Positions 18,185-27,056 are shown, numbered from the stretch's first letter. The stretch: DNA of 64,000 nt from Candidatus Aalborgicola bjergmarkensis (GCA_016708725.1 JADJFE010000013.1:116341-180340), one strand, 5' to 3'. The notes: generated by a model not told the origin, from the letters alone. Numbers and translations are program-made.

Positions 18185-19348
18185 ATGACCCTTGCAGCCT
18201 ATGCGTGTGACCCGGCCCTCTCGCGTGGGCGCCGTTACCCGGAAGACCCGGTTCCCATCCGCACCGATTTTCAGCGTGACCGGGATCGCATCGTGCACTC
18301 CAGCGCGTTTCGCCGTCTGGTGTACAAAACCCAGGTCTTTCTGAACCACGAAGGTGACCTCTTTCGCACCCGCTTGACCCATTCGCTGGAGGTGGCGCAA
18401 CTGGCCCGCTCCATCGCCAGGGCATTGCAGCTGAACGAAGACCTGGTGGAAGCGATTGCCCTGGCGCACGATCTGGGCCACACGCCGTTTGGCCACGCCG
18501 GGCAGGATGCGCTCAACGACTGTATGCAAGATTACGGCGGCTTTGAACACAATCTGCAAAGTTTGCGGGTCGTGGACCACCTGGAGCGGCGCTACCCGCA
18601 GTTTGACGGACTCAATCTGACATTCGAGACGCGCGAAGGCATTCTGAAACACTGCGCACGCACCAACGCGCAGATGCTGGAAGCACAAGAGCCTGGAGGC
18701 GTTGCGCGGCGCTTTCTGGACGGAACCCGGCCCAGCCTGGAAGCCCAGTTGTGCAATCTGGCCGACGAGATTGCCTACAACGCCCACGACGTTGACGATG
18801 GCGTGCGCTCAGGGCTGATTACCCTGGAACAACTGCAGGAGGTGGCGCTATTCGACGACATTCGTCAGCAGGTACTCAAGGACCATCCCCACCTGGTTGA
18901 TGTCAACCAGCAGCGGCGCTTGCTGTATGCCACCATCCGGCGCATGCTCAGTGAGCAGGTCTACGATGTGATTGCCGCAACCCAATCGACCCTGGCCGAC
19001 ACCCGGCCACAAAACGCGGATGCTGTGCGCCAGCTGGGCCCCATGCTGCGGTTCAGCCCGGCCATGCGCGAGCGGGAGTTGCCACTCAAGCGGTTTTTAC
19101 TCCAGAATCTGTACCGCCATCCCCAGGTCATGGAAACCATGCAGCAGGCGCAACAGGTGGTACGCGAACTGTTTGCCGCCTATATGGCCGACCCTGCAGC
19201 CATGCCGACGCCCTTCGGCGGCAGCGCGCCGGTTGTCGCAGACGAGACCTCCCTTGCCCGTAGCGTTGCCGACTACATTGCCGGCATGACCGACAGATTC
19301 GCCGCACGCGAGCACGAACGCCTGAGCGGCAAACGCCTCCTGATGTAA
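18185..19348 (+). CDS. dgt: Deoxyguanosinetriphosphate triphosphohydrolase (Dgt-like)
   Basis: 387 residues. An HD-domain dNTPase that hydrolyses dGTP (or other dNTPs) to the nucleoside and triphosphate. The metal-binding HD residues are in TRLTHSLEVAQ and ALAHDLGHTPFGHAG, followed by GGFEHNLQSLR and the ADEIAYNAHDVDDG segment. ATG 18185 follows the Burkholderiales N-terminus with RFQRDRDRIVHSSAFRRL-type sequence close behind. It diverges from uvrD across 94 bp, which contains a direct repeat GGCCAGTA. Confidence 0.93.
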   Translation: MTLAAYACDPALSRGRRYPEDPVPIRTDFQRDRDRIVHSSAFRRLVYKTQVFLNHEGDLFRTRLTHSLEVAQLARSIARALQLNEDLVEAIALAHDLGHTPFGHAGQDALNDCMQDYGGFEHNLQSLRVVDHLERRYPQFDGLNLTFETREGILKHCARTNAQMLEAQEPGGVARRFLDGTRPSLEAQLCNLADEIAYNAHDVDDGVRSGLITLEQLQEVALFDDIRQQVLKDHPHLVDVNQQRRLLYATIRRMLSEQVYDVIAATQSTLADTRPQNADAVRQLGPMLRFSPAMRERELPLKRFLLQNLYRHPQVMETMQQAQQVVRELFAAYMADPAAMPTPFGGSAPVVADETSLARSVADYIAGMTDRFAAREHERLSGKRLLM

Positions 19349-19419
19349 CGATACGTGGCCATACACAAGGTACGCATGGTTAAAATTGGCTGCAGATGCA
19401 AGATGCTTCCGGAGGGATA

Positions 19420-20067
19420 GTGAGCTTTCTCAACCAATTGAAATCGCAAGCCAGCGCGCTGCAAAACAAGCAGACGGCCGATCTGGCCCGGCTGGAGGCT
19501 AACGCTGCCGAGGCCGAACGCGCAGCGTACACGGTGTGGCTTTATCTGCAGGACCTGGCGCGTCAGCTCAACGTCATCGCCCCGGCCGGGCCGCGCTTCA
19601 CCCTGGACAACAAGACCCCCTGGCCCGCCATGAAGCTGGTGGATTTTCGCGCGGACGCCCGCAAGAAAAAACTGCGTGACAAGGATGTCTACGACTACAT
19701 TGCCCTGGGCTGGCGCATTATTCCGCAGGATGGGCCGCCGGTTGGCGGCGCTGTCAGCGTCAACTTCCCCCCTGATCTGGAACGGGTACAAAAACGGCTG
19801 AGCTACGGGCACGTCCAGCACGAGCGCAAAGACCTGCGCCACCCGGAAAAAAATACCCTGCAGGCCATCCGCTTCGAGTACACCACCGAAGCACGGGGCA
19901 ACGTCACCGTCACACCCGACCACGACAATGCCCAGCTGGTCTTTCGCCTGGCCAATGCCAACGGTTTTGATGTGGTGACCACGACTTGGCCGGCTGCGCG
20001 CATACAAAGTGATGTGCTCGACGAACTGGCCAAGCTGATCGTGGCCCAGCCAAGCAAATTTATATGA
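19420..20067 (+). CDS. Conserved uncharacterised protein
   Basis: 215 residues from GTG 19420, chosen because GGAGG lies 4 nt before it; a longer ATG start at 19396 has no such site. The N-terminus (SFLNQLKSQASALQNKQ) is a coiled-coil-like helix with heptad Ala/Leu; the middle has a basic patch (RADARKKKLRDKDVYDYI) and the C-terminus is beta-rich. No catalytic motif seen. It overlaps the methyltransferase gene by 4 nt, so the two probably act together. It resembles proteins of unknown role I associate with Burkholderiales; identity cannot be pinned down here. Confidence 0.75.
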   Translation: MSFLNQLKSQASALQNKQTADLARLEANAAEAERAAYTVWLYLQDLARQLNVIAPAGPRFTLDNKTPWPAMKLVDFRADARKKKLRDKDVYDYIALGWRIIPQDGPPVGGAVSVNFPPDLERVQKRLSYGHVQHERKDLRHPEKNTLQAIRFEYTTEARGNVTVTPDHDNAQLVFRLANANGFDVVTTTWPAARIQSDVLDELAKLIVAQPSKFI

Positions 20068-20915
20068 GCGTTGTCTCCCTGGCTGCGGAGTTGCGCGACG
20101 GACAAAGTATCGAATTGCTCAAGGAGCTGCACATCCTCACCCGCGATGGCCGACTCAACCAGGATTCGCGGCGCAAGCTCAAGCAGGTGTACCACCTCTA
20201 CCAGTTCATAGAAAAACTGCTGCTGGAACTGCCCAACGACAGTGATGACAGCCAAGGCATCACGCTGGCCGACCACGGCGCGGGCAAGTCCTACCTCGGA
20301 TTCATCCTCTACGACCTGTTTTTCAAGACACGCGCTGCGGGCCACGTCTACGGAATCGAGACCCGCGCCGAACTGGTGCAAAAGTCGCAGCAACTGGCCG
20401 CACGGCTGGGTTTTGCGCGCATGGATTTTTTGAACCTGAGTGTGGCTCAGTCCAGCACATCGGCGGAACTGCCACAGCGCATTGACGTGGTGACCGCCTT
20501 GCACGCCTGCGACACCGCCACCGACGACGCCATCGCCTTTGGCCTACACAAGCAGGCGCGCGCCATGGTGCTGGTGCCGTGCTGCCAGGCGGAAATCGCC
20601 CGCAATCTCAACGCCTCCAAAGCGCTGGCACTGTCCCGCACCCCCTTGGCCGAGTTATGGCGCCATCCGCTGCACACGCGCGAATTTGGCAGCCAGCTCA
20701 CCAATGTCCTGCGCTGCCTGTACCTGCAAGCGCGTGGCTACCAGGTCAGCGTCACAGAACTCGTCGGTTGGGAGCACAGCCTGAAAAACGAACTCATCAT
20801 CGCCCGCCATATCGGCCCCGGTCACGGCCAACGCGCCGCCGGTCAGCGCCTGCAAGCACTGCTGGAAGAATTCGGGCTGACCGAATCCATCGGCCAGCGC
20901 TTCGTGCTGGATTAA
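20064..20915 (+). CDS. SAM-dependent methyltransferase (Methyltransf_32-like)
   Basis: 283 residues. The motif I loop is ADHGAGKSYLGFILYD, followed by an acidic GIETRAELV (motif II) and VVTALHACDTATDDAI plus VLVPCCQAEI, the pattern of a methyltransferase family related to rRNA/tRNA and glutathione S-transferase C-terminal-type methylases. The CC pair after motif IV is typical of that family. The substrate is unknown; an RNA target is a guess from the neighbouring TrmH-type gene. Start overlaps the upstream gene (ATGA). Confidence 0.8.
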   Translation: MSVVSLAAELRDGQSIELLKELHILTRDGRLNQDSRRKLKQVYHLYQFIEKLLLELPNDSDDSQGITLADHGAGKSYLGFILYDLFFKTRAAGHVYGIETRAELVQKSQQLAARLGFARMDFLNLSVAQSSTSAELPQRIDVVTALHACDTATDDAIAFGLHKQARAMVLVPCCQAEIARNLNASKALALSRTPLAELWRHPLHTREFGSQLTNVLRCLYLQARGYQVSVTELVGWEHSLKNELIIARHIGPGHGQRAAGQRLQALLEEFGLTESIGQRFVLD

Positions 20916-20932
20916 GCCTTCCCCCATACCCC

Positions 20933-21712
20933 ATGCCCATGCATGCCCCCACGCAGCTGCGCGCGCGCGACAACCCATTGCTCAAGGAGTTGCGCAAGCT
21001 GGCGCAGGACAACACGGCCTACCGCAAGACAGGGCGCTACTGGGTCGAAGGCGAACATCTGTGCGCGGCCGCCCTGCAGCGCGGCATTCAGCCGGAATTG
21101 GCCATATTTTGTGAGTCCTATTGGCCTACAGCCCCCGTGGAGCAAGCGGGAGCAGCACTCAAAAACATAGTAATACCCGATGCCCTGTTTCGTGATCTGA
21201 GCGCGCTGGAATCGCCCGCCAGGCTGGGCTTTGTGCTGCCATTGCCACCAAAAACCGCACTGCAGGCGACGGCGTGCAGCCTCATCCTCGATGGCGTGCA
21301 AGACGCAGGCAACGTCGGCTCCATGTTGCGCAGTGCGGCAGCCTTTGGCTTTCGGCAGATTCTGGCGCTCAAAGGCACGGCGGCGCTGTGGTCGCCCAAA
21401 GTGCTGCGTGCGGGCATGGGTGCCCACTTCGGCCTGCATCTGCACGAAGGTCTGGAGCCGTCTGCGCTCGATGACCTGGCCATTCCGCTGGTCGTGACCA
21501 ATCCACACCAGGGACAGCTGCTGCACCATCTGGCCCTGCCCTCCCCCTGCGCCTGGGTCATGGGGCACGAAGGCCAGGGTGTGCGCTCCGAACTGATGGC
21601 ACGCGCATCCATCCATGTGCGCATCGGGCAGCCGGGTGGCGAAGAATCGCTGAACGTTGCCGCCGCCGCCGCCATCTGCCTGCACGCCAGCAGTGTGCAA
21701 CACCGGGGATAA
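20933..21712 (+). CDS. TrmH-family RNA 2'-O-methyltransferase (SpoU)
   Basis: 259 residues. SPOUT-class methyltransferase acting on rRNA or tRNA ribose. Motif 1 is DGVQDAGNVGSMLRSAAAFGF, motif 2 VMGHEGQGV, and motif 3 IGQPGGEESLNVAAAAAI, forming the trefoil-knot SAM site. An N-terminal substrate-binding domain (L7Ae-like) precedes. The start is ATG 20933 or 20939; no strong ribosome-binding site is visible. A dispersed 45-bp repeat copy lies within the N-terminal domain coding region. Confidence 0.9.
   Translation: MPMHAPTQLRARDNPLLKELRKLAQDNTAYRKTGRYWVEGEHLCAAALQRGIQPELAIFCESYWPTAPVEQAGAALKNIVIPDALFRDLSALESPARLGFVLPLPPKTALQATACSLILDGVQDAGNVGSMLRSAAAFGFRQILALKGTAALWSPKVLRAGMGAHFGLHLHEGLEPSALDDLAIPLVVTNPHQGQLLHHLALPSPCAWVMGHEGQGVRSELMARASIHVRIGQPGGEESLNVAAAAAICLHASSVQHRG
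21125..21172 (+). repeat. Dispersed 45-bp repeat inside the TrmH-type gene
   Basis: CCTACAGCCCCCGTGGA then AGCGGGAGCAGC, then AAAAACATAGTA. It is read in frame as TAPVEQAGAALKNIV. More diverged than the uvrD copy. Confidence 0.5.
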
Positions 21713-21735
21713 CCGCGACTGTCAGCGTGCGAAAA

Positions 21736-22149
21736 CTACCCGGCCAGCGACTCCATTGGAATGGAGAAGCGCCGCGCCAGTGCTTGAATCTGGCGCAAGT
21801 TCAAAGCCCGTTTTCCAGATAGCACGGCAGATACCACACTTTGCGCCCCCACCTCTGGCAAATCGCATTGGCGCAATCCATGCTGTTCCATCAGAAATGC
21901 CAGCCTGGTAGCGGGCGTACTGTCGTCAGGCCAGGGGTGTACCCGATTTTCATACTCGCGGATGCGGTCCGCCACCAAGTCCACTAAGGCAAATACCGGG
22001 TGATGCTCATTCGCGCCGAAGCGCTCAAAACACTCCTCGACAAACGCCAGCAGCTCCGCGTAGTGGTTTTCGCTACGAATCGGTGCAGACAGACCCAGTG
22101 CGGCATTGATGGCCTCCCAGGGGGCAAGAACATCTGCTACGTTCAGCAT
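21736..22149 (-). CDS. higA: HigA-like antitoxin
   Basis: 137 residues. Type II antitoxin of the HigA family: an N-terminal helical part (EAINAALGLSAPIRSENHYAEL in part) and a C-terminal XRE helix-turn-helix (about 85-135; LRQCDLPEVGAQSVVSAVLSG, then RALNLRQIQALARRF), where RKR-like basic residues read the operator. It neutralises HigB and represses the operon. It follows higB with a 7-nt overlap, the inverse toxin-first order typical of higBA. Confidence 0.88.
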   Translation of the reverse strand: MLNVADVLAPWEAINAALGLSAPIRSENHYAELLAFVEECFERFGANEHHPVFALVDLVADRIREYENRVHPWPDDSTPATRLAFLMEQHGLRQCDLPEVGAQSVVSAVLSGKRALNLRQIQALARRFSIPMESLAG

Positions 22150-22436
22150 TTCCAGGCTCCTTTGTCGTATTCATGGTGCGTCAGCACCGCCTTGACCCAC
22201 AGCAAACCGGCCTGAAACGCTATGGCAGAAACCAGCCGGAATTTGTTGCCGCCAATGTTGAACACATAGAGCTCGCCCACTTTGTCCACGCTGGCAAACG
22301 TGGCTTTGAGCTGGGCAAAGTTGGCATAGCTGCCGGCCTCGATCAAGCGCCTGAAATCTTGCAGCGGCCCGTTCGCATCAGGGTGCATTTGCGCAAAATC
22401 GCGCAGCGCCTTGTTGGAAATCAGTTTTATGAACAT
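22143..22436 (-). CDS. higB: HigB-like mRNA interferase toxin
   Basis: 97 residues, RelE-superfamily ribosome-dependent endoribonuclease. The FIKLISNKALRDF start, DKVGELYVFNIGGNKFRLV and the C-terminal VLTHHEYDKGAW are the family's conserved elements. It is first in the operon; the promoter should lie in the 85 bp before it, where TTATAGCAAATTGCTATAA forms an inverted repeat (about 22438-22456) that could be the HigA operator. Confidence 0.9.
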   Translation of the reverse strand: MFIKLISNKALRDFAQMHPDANGPLQDFRRLIEAGSYANFAQLKATFASVDKVGELYVFNIGGNKFRLVSAIAFQAGLLWVKAVLTHHEYDKGAWKC

Positions 22437-22437
22437 T

Positions 22438-22456
22438 ATTATAGCAAATTGCTATA
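22438..22456. promoter_or_regulatory. Candidate HigA operator palindrome
   Basis: TTATAGCAAATTGCTATAA is a near-perfect inverted repeat (TTATAGCAA / TTGCTATAA around a central T/A) immediately upstream of higB. HigA proteins commonly bind palindromes that overlap their own promoter. Confidence 0.55.
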
Positions 22457-22521
22457 AATGGACTGGGGGCCGGGGCTGATTTTGTATGTTGACGCGCCGC
22501 TACCCAATCCGCGCATCAAAT

Positions 22522-22854
22522 TCACAAACTCTTGTGCAGGCCGATCAGATTCATCAGTGCCGATATGACTTCGGGTTTGAAGCCTACGCGGGCGCCTTTT
22601 CCATCTGCATGCCCGCCGCTGAGAATCAGGGTGCGCATGTATTCCACACAATCACGGTGGCCCCAGAATTTCTCAATCGCCAGGGCAATGCGTGCGTGGT
22701 GCCGGTGGATGACGGCCATTTCGCTGTCAATGCGTGCCTGTAGTGGGCGCTCATGCAGCGGCAGGGGGCGGGTTGGCAACTCCTCGTCCTCCCACTGCAA
22801 GGAGGGAAAACCGGTTTCCTGGTAACGCGAATCAGAATGTTTGGGGTTATTCAA
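22522..22854 (-). CDS. Uncharacterised protein
   Basis: 110 residues from a TTG at 22854; the frame is open to 22920 but the extra residues look non-coding. The protein is not recognised. It has a His/Arg-rich helix (AVIHRHHARIALAIEKFWGHRDCVEYM) that could bind metal or nucleotide and a C-terminal GFKPEVISALMNLIGLH. The sequence looks like a conserved family rather than noise because third positions are GC-biased across the frame. Divergent from amn. Confidence 0.55.
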   Translation of the reverse strand: MNNPKHSDSRYQETGFPSLQWEDEELPTRPLPLHERPLQARIDSEMAVIHRHHARIALAIEKFWGHRDCVEYMRTLILSGGHADGKGARVGFKPEVISALMNLIGLHKSL

Positions 22855-22921
22855 AGCTCGAATTCCTGAAAATGGGGCGGGTGCGTGTGCAGCACCACAC
22901 TCTAACTGATACGCTAGCAAA

Positions 22922-22947
22922 ATACTTCGGATACTTCGAATACTTCG
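22922..22947. repeat. Three ATACTTCG direct repeats upstream of amn
   Basis: ATACTTCG at 22922-22929, 22931-22938 and 22940-22947, a regular 9-nt phasing, in the divergent gap between the 22522 gene and amn. Confidence 0.7.
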
Positions 22948-23011
22948 CTATACACGCAAACCCGGTAGATTTCATAATCACCCGCCACAACACACTATCC
23001 AATAAACCCAG

Positions 23012-24529
23012 ATGTCTTCCATGTCCTCGATGTCCGCAACACCCAAACTGCCCCCGTTCATCCCACCCATGCGGTTTTCCGATGCCGCTGCCGCTCTGGA
23101 ACAGGTGACACAGATTTACAACGCCAGTATTGCGCATCTGCGGGCGGCCATGCAACGTTTTCTGGCGGGCGACGATAGCCAGGGCCGGGTGCGCGCCTGT
23201 TATCCCCTGGTGCGCATCCACACCCATACCGTGCTGCGCACGGCAAACCGAACAAGCGCACGCCTGAGCTATGGGTTTGTAGCCGGTCCGGGGCGGTTCG
23301 AGACTACATTGACCCGCCCTGACCTGTTCCACAATTACTACCTGGAACAATTCAGGCTGTTGCTGCAAAACCACAATGTGGACCTGGAAGTGGGCACCAG
23401 TTCGCAGCCTATCCCCATGCATTTTTCGTTTGCCGAAGACGAATACATTGATGGCGATGTAGTCGGAACACGGCGCAGTCTGATGCGCGATCTGTTCGAC
23501 CTGCCCGATCTTGCTGCCATGGACGACGGCATTGCCAATGGCACCTTTGAAGTCCGACCTGGCGAGCCACAGCCATTGGCGCTGTTTACCGCGCCGCGTG
23601 TGGATTATTCCCTGCACCGTCTGCGCCATTACACGGGCACGGCGCCTGAGTACTTCCAGAATTTTGTCCTGTTTACCAACTACCAGTTTTACATCGACGA
23701 ATTCATCGCCTTTGGCCGCGCTGCCATGAATGATCCCGACAGTGATTACGTGGCTTTTGTCGAACCGGGCAACGTCATCACGCACCGCTGCGGCTTGCCT
23801 GTGGTCTTTGAAACCCAGGGCACACCGCCCACCAGCTTGCCCCAGATGCCGGGCTACCATCTGATGCGCGCCAACCGCACGGGCATCACCATGGTGAACA
23901 TTGGCGTGGGGCCCGCCAACGCCAAGAATATTACCGAACACATCGCGGTGCTGCGCCCGCACACCTGGATCATGCTCGGGCACTGCGCGGGTCTGCGCCA
24001 TAGCCAGCAGCTGGGCGACTATGTGCTGGCGCATGCCTATGTGCGTGAGGACCATGTACTCGATGAAGAGTTGCCCCTGTGGGTTCCCATCCCGGCACTG
24101 GCGGAAATTCAGGTGGCGCTGGAGCAGGCAGTTGCGGATGTGACACAGGTCACGGGCGCGGCACTCAAGCGCATCATGCGCACCGGGACTGTTGCCAGTA
24201 CCGACAACCGTAACTGGGAACTGTTGCCCGGCAACCAGCCCCAGCGCCGCTTCAACCAAAGTCGCGCCGTGGCCCTGGATATGGAAAGCGCCACCATCGC
24301 CGCCAACGGTTTTCGCTTTCGCGTGCCCTACGGAACCTTGTTGTGTGTGAGTGACAAGCCTTTGCACGGCGAGATCAAACTCCCCGGCATGGCCAACCAC
24401 TTTTACCGCGAGCGCGTGGACCAGCACTTGCGCATCGGCATCCGCGCCGTGGAACTCCTGCGCGCCAAGGGTGCTGAACAATTACACAGCCGCAAGCTGC
24501 GCAGTTTTTCAGAAGTGGCGTTTCAGTAA
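23012..24529 (+). CDS. amn: AMP nucleosidase
   Basis: 505 residues. Hydrolyses AMP to adenine and ribose-5-phosphate, controlling the adenylate pool. An N-terminal regulatory domain (to about residue 190) is followed by a purine nucleoside phosphorylase-like catalytic domain with MVNIGVGPANAKNITEHIAVLRP, MLGHCAGLR and ALDMESATIAANGF, the latter with the Met-Glu ribose-binding pair. The length matches the proteobacterial enzyme (about 480-510). The ATG 23012 gives MSSMSSMSAT; the early Ser/Met repeat may not be conserved. Confidence 0.95.
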   Translation: MSSMSSMSATPKLPPFIPPMRFSDAAAALEQVTQIYNASIAHLRAAMQRFLAGDDSQGRVRACYPLVRIHTHTVLRTANRTSARLSYGFVAGPGRFETTLTRPDLFHNYYLEQFRLLLQNHNVDLEVGTSSQPIPMHFSFAEDEYIDGDVVGTRRSLMRDLFDLPDLAAMDDGIANGTFEVRPGEPQPLALFTAPRVDYSLHRLRHYTGTAPEYFQNFVLFTNYQFYIDEFIAFGRAAMNDPDSDYVAFVEPGNVITHRCGLPVVFETQGTPPTSLPQMPGYHLMRANRTGITMVNIGVGPANAKNITEHIAVLRPHTWIMLGHCAGLRHSQQLGDYVLAHAYVREDHVLDEELPLWVPIPALAEIQVALEQAVADVTQVTGAALKRIMRTGTVASTDNRNWELLPGNQPQRRFNQSRAVALDMESATIAANGFRFRVPYGTLLCVSDKPLHGEIKLPGMANHFYRERVDQHLRIGIRAVELLRAKGAEQLHSRKLRSFSEVAFQ

Positions 24530-25611
24530 TCCACACTGTCCTGACTCAATGCACGCGCCATACGCACGGCCTCCAGCAAACTCGATGCATCGGCTTTGCC
24601 GGTTCCGGCTATGTCAAAGGCTGTCCCATGGTCAGGGCTGGTGCGCACCAGGGGCAATCCCAGCGTGACATTGACGCCTTTTTCCACGCCTAAGTATTTG
24701 ACGGGTATGAGTCCCTGGTCGTGGTACATCGCCACCACCACATCGAATTCCCCCGGTTTATCGGGGGTATTGCGGGCGCGCATGAAGACCGTATCGGGTG
24801 CCAACGGACCGCTGACCAGGCAACCTTGCGCCTGTGCTGCACGCACGGCCGGTGCGATCAGGTCCATCTCTTCACGCCCAAACAAACCGCCCTCGCCCGC
24901 ATGCGGATTAAGTCCGGCAACACCCATACGCGGGGCGCGCCCGAGTATGCGGGACAGCGCCGAATGGGTGATGCTCAGGGTTTCCAGCACGGTGGCAAAC
25001 GTCACCGCCTCAATCGCCTGGCGCAACGACACGTGAATGCTGACCAGCACGGTACGCAATTCATCATTGGCCAGCATCATGCGCACCGGCAACTCATGCA
25101 CCGTTTTGCCCAGATGCCGGGCTGCCTGGTACTGCAGCATTTCCGTGTGTCCTGGGAATGCGTCGTAGGGCGCACCGGCCGCCGACAATGCTTCCTTGTG
25201 CAAAGGGGCCGTCACCAGCGCACCGATATGTCCGCGCAGCGCCGCATCCGCAGCCCATAACACGCATTGACCAGCAAATGCACCCGCTTGTTTACTGACC
25301 TTGCCCCAGGGCACAAGGGGCAAGGGATCCGCCACCTGCAAAACCCCCATACAGCGCGGCGGCAAGCTTTGCACCTGCTCGGGCGTCGTGATGACGGCTA
25401 TCGGCAGTGCGGGCCGTCCGGGCGGGGTCACAACGCTTGCGGCCCGGCGCAGCGTTTCCACGTCGCCCGCCACGAAACAGCCGCGCATCACTTGCGGCTC
25501 CTGGCGCATCGCCATGGCAATGATTTCGGGACCAATTCCGGCGGCATCACCCATGGTGATGGCCAGCGGCTGTGGAATTTCAGACGTAGGCATAACTGAT
25601 TGCATGGCCAT
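24523..25611 (-). CDS. pdxA: 4-hydroxythreonine-4-phosphate dehydrogenase
   Basis: 362 residues. NAD-dependent oxidation and decarboxylation in pyridoxal phosphate synthesis. The metal-binding His residues are in VTAPLHKEAL, FPGHTEMLQY and MYHDQGLIPVKYL; GDAAGIGPEI at the N-terminus binds substrate phosphate. The last 7 nt overlap convergent amn. The upstream gap 25612-25771 carries tandem repeats. The start is ATG 25611, with further in-frame Met codons at 25605 and 25593. Confidence 0.95.
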   Translation of the reverse strand: MAMQSVMPTSEIPQPLAITMGDAAGIGPEIIAMAMRQEPQVMRGCFVAGDVETLRRAASVVTPPGRPALPIAVITTPEQVQSLPPRCMGVLQVADPLPLVPWGKVSKQAGAFAGQCVLWAADAALRGHIGALVTAPLHKEALSAAGAPYDAFPGHTEMLQYQAARHLGKTVHELPVRMMLANDELRTVLVSIHVSLRQAIEAVTFATVLETLSITHSALSRILGRAPRMGVAGLNPHAGEGGLFGREEMDLIAPAVRAAQAQGCLVSGPLAPDTVFMRARNTPDKPGEFDVVVAMYHDQGLIPVKYLGVEKGVNVTLGLPLVRTSPDHGTAFDIAGTGKADASSLLEAVRMARALSQDSVDY

Positions 25612-25634
25612 ACATTACCTCGGCTCGGTATTTC

Positions 25635-25667
25635 GGGATAGGGATAGGGATAGGGATAGGGATAGGG
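25635..25667. repeat. (GGGATA) tandem repeat
   Basis: Five full GGGATA units and a partial sixth between the divergent pdxA and SprA-like genes. Unit number could vary by slippage. Confidence 0.95.
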
Positions 25668-25680
25668 TGTATGACATTTT

Positions 25681-25695
25681 TACGAACTGTTCGTA
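25681..25695. promoter_or_regulatory. Small perfect inverted repeat
   Basis: TACGAAC-T-GTTCGTA, 7-bp arms around one base, in the pdxA / SprA-like divergent gap. Operator-like, but no factor can be named. Confidence 0.45.
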
Positions 25696-25720
25696 CAATG
25701 AAATGGTAACAGCGGCACGG

Positions 25721-25744
25721 TATACACCTATACACCTATACACC
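25721..25744. repeat. (TATACACC)x3 tandem repeat
   Basis: Three exact octamers, 28 bp before the SprA-like ATG at 25772, within its likely promoter or leader. Confidence 0.9.
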
Positions 25745-25771
25745 TTCAGCCTTCGTTTATCGAGTGCAACC

Positions 25772-26581
25772 ATGGGCCTTTCTGCTATCTCCGCCACTTC
25801 TGCCACCTCTTCCATCACCAACGCCTATGCCAACCGGGCGTATGCTGGATCGGTCGGGCAAAAGCGTGCGCAGGAACCCAGCGCCAGCGCAAACCCCTTG
25901 CAACCCGGCACAAACCAGGAGGCACCCTCCCCTACCCAGGAACAAACGCCGGATGCAGCCAAGCGCACCGAAAAGAAAGCTTCGGACGGCAAAGCAGAAC
26001 TAACCCTGGAACAAGTGGCGCAACTGACCAAACTGCGCGCACGTGACCGTGAAGTGCGCCAGCACGAGGCAGCGCATCTGGCCGCCAGCGGTGGGCTGGC
26101 TGTTTCAGGAGCGAGTTTCAGCTACCAAAAAGGACCGGATGGCGTCAATTATGCGGTGGGTGGGGAGGTGCAGATTGATACCTCCTCCGGGCGCACCCCG
26201 CAAGAAAGCCTGGAGCGCGCACGCACCATCCAGGCTGCGGCCCTGGCGCCATCCCAACCATCCGGCCAGGACAGGGCCGTTGCGGCTGCAGCCCAGAAAA
26301 TGGAATTGCAAGCACGTGCCGAATTGGCGCAGCAGGCCACGCAGACAGATAAGAGGGGCGTTGGCAAAGAAAAAACTGAAGAACCCGACCCGGCCAATCC
26401 GGTCGAAAAGGAAACCTCTCCTGCCAACGACAAGGCCACGCGCAATAATGCGCGTGCAGCACAGGCTTATGCCGCTGTCAGCGCCATTACCGATATTACC
26501 GATATTACCGATCTGGCAGGTCTGGCTCTGGACGCCACGCCTGCAACGGCGCGCAGATCGCAAGTGAGTGCTTACGCATAG
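25772..26581 (+). CDS. SprA-related putative metalloprotease-domain protein
   Basis: 269 residues. The core (about residues 75-185) has LRARDREVRQHEAAHLAASGG, where HEAAH is a zincin-like HExxH-type motif, then FSYQKGPDGVNYAVGGEVQID and ALAPSQPSGQDRAVAAAAQKM; this is the hallmark of the SprA-related family (PF12118), annotated as putative metalloprotease catalytic domain. The N-terminal 65 residues and the C-terminal tail (Lys/Glu/Pro-rich, then ITDITDITDLAGL) are low complexity. The substrate is unknown. No signal peptide is evident. It ends 75 bp before MITE copy A. Confidence 0.8.
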   Translation: MGLSAISATSATSSITNAYANRAYAGSVGQKRAQEPSASANPLQPGTNQEAPSPTQEQTPDAAKRTEKKASDGKAELTLEQVAQLTKLRARDREVRQHEAAHLAASGGLAVSGASFSYQKGPDGVNYAVGGEVQIDTSSGRTPQESLERARTIQAAALAPSQPSGQDRAVAAAAQKMELQARAELAQQATQTDKRGVGKEKTEEPDPANPVEKETSPANDKATRNNARAAQAYAAVSAITDITDITDLAGLALDATPATARRSQVSAYA

Positions 26582-26656
26582 TGATGTATAAACCAGCGGC
26601 AAACTGGCAAGCTCATACCTTGAAAAGGTGTTCTTGCCACCACCCGCCAGCCGAAC

Positions 26657-27020
26657 TGGGTGCGATTCAAGTGATGTGGCCGTTGGATTTAGCTCCCTCG
26701 CCCCAGCGTGGAGAGGGCTGGAGAGAGGGGCTGCCGGTGGCTTTACGCTGGAATTTCATATCACCCGTGATATTACACATGCAAAAACTGCGATGCGAAA
26801 CCCTCTTGCAAGCCTTTGTGGCATCTTTTTGGCCACAAATAAGGCATCAAATAAGCCTCCAGCCCCCGTGGGATGTGCGGCTGCAGCTATTAATAGTATA
26901 GAAACAATAACCCCGTCCACAGCACTGCAGAACATCCAAAGAGCCGCACCCCTCTCCCCAGCCCTCTCCCCGCTGGGGCGATGGAGTAAAAACCCAACGG
27001 TCACATCACTTTACTCTCGT
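26657..27020. repeat. MITE-like element, copy A (degraded)
   Basis: About 360 bp similar along its length to 42238-42633. The left terminal inverted repeat (TGGGTGCGATTCAAGTGATG onward, then CTCCCTCGCCCCAGCG) is well kept; the right one is changed (AAAAACCCAACGGTCACATC) and lacks the last 10 or so matching bases. No target duplication is visible. It fills the gap between the SprA-like gene and fdxB; small frames inside it are not genes. It carries an internal copy of the dispersed repeat at 26856-26901. Confidence 0.85.
26856..26901 (+). repeat. Dispersed 45-bp repeat inside MITE copy A
   Basis: AGCCCCCGTGGGATGTGCGG then CTGCAGCTATTAATAGTATAG. The same sequence occurs in MITE copy B, so it was present in their common ancestor. 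Confidence 0.75.
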
Positions 27021-27056
27021 GCTGCGACGAGAAATTGGCGCGTTTTGCGCTACGCC

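Noticed and set aside
22847..24481. A 544-codon minus-strand frame
   Set aside because: Shadow of amn; no motif of its own.
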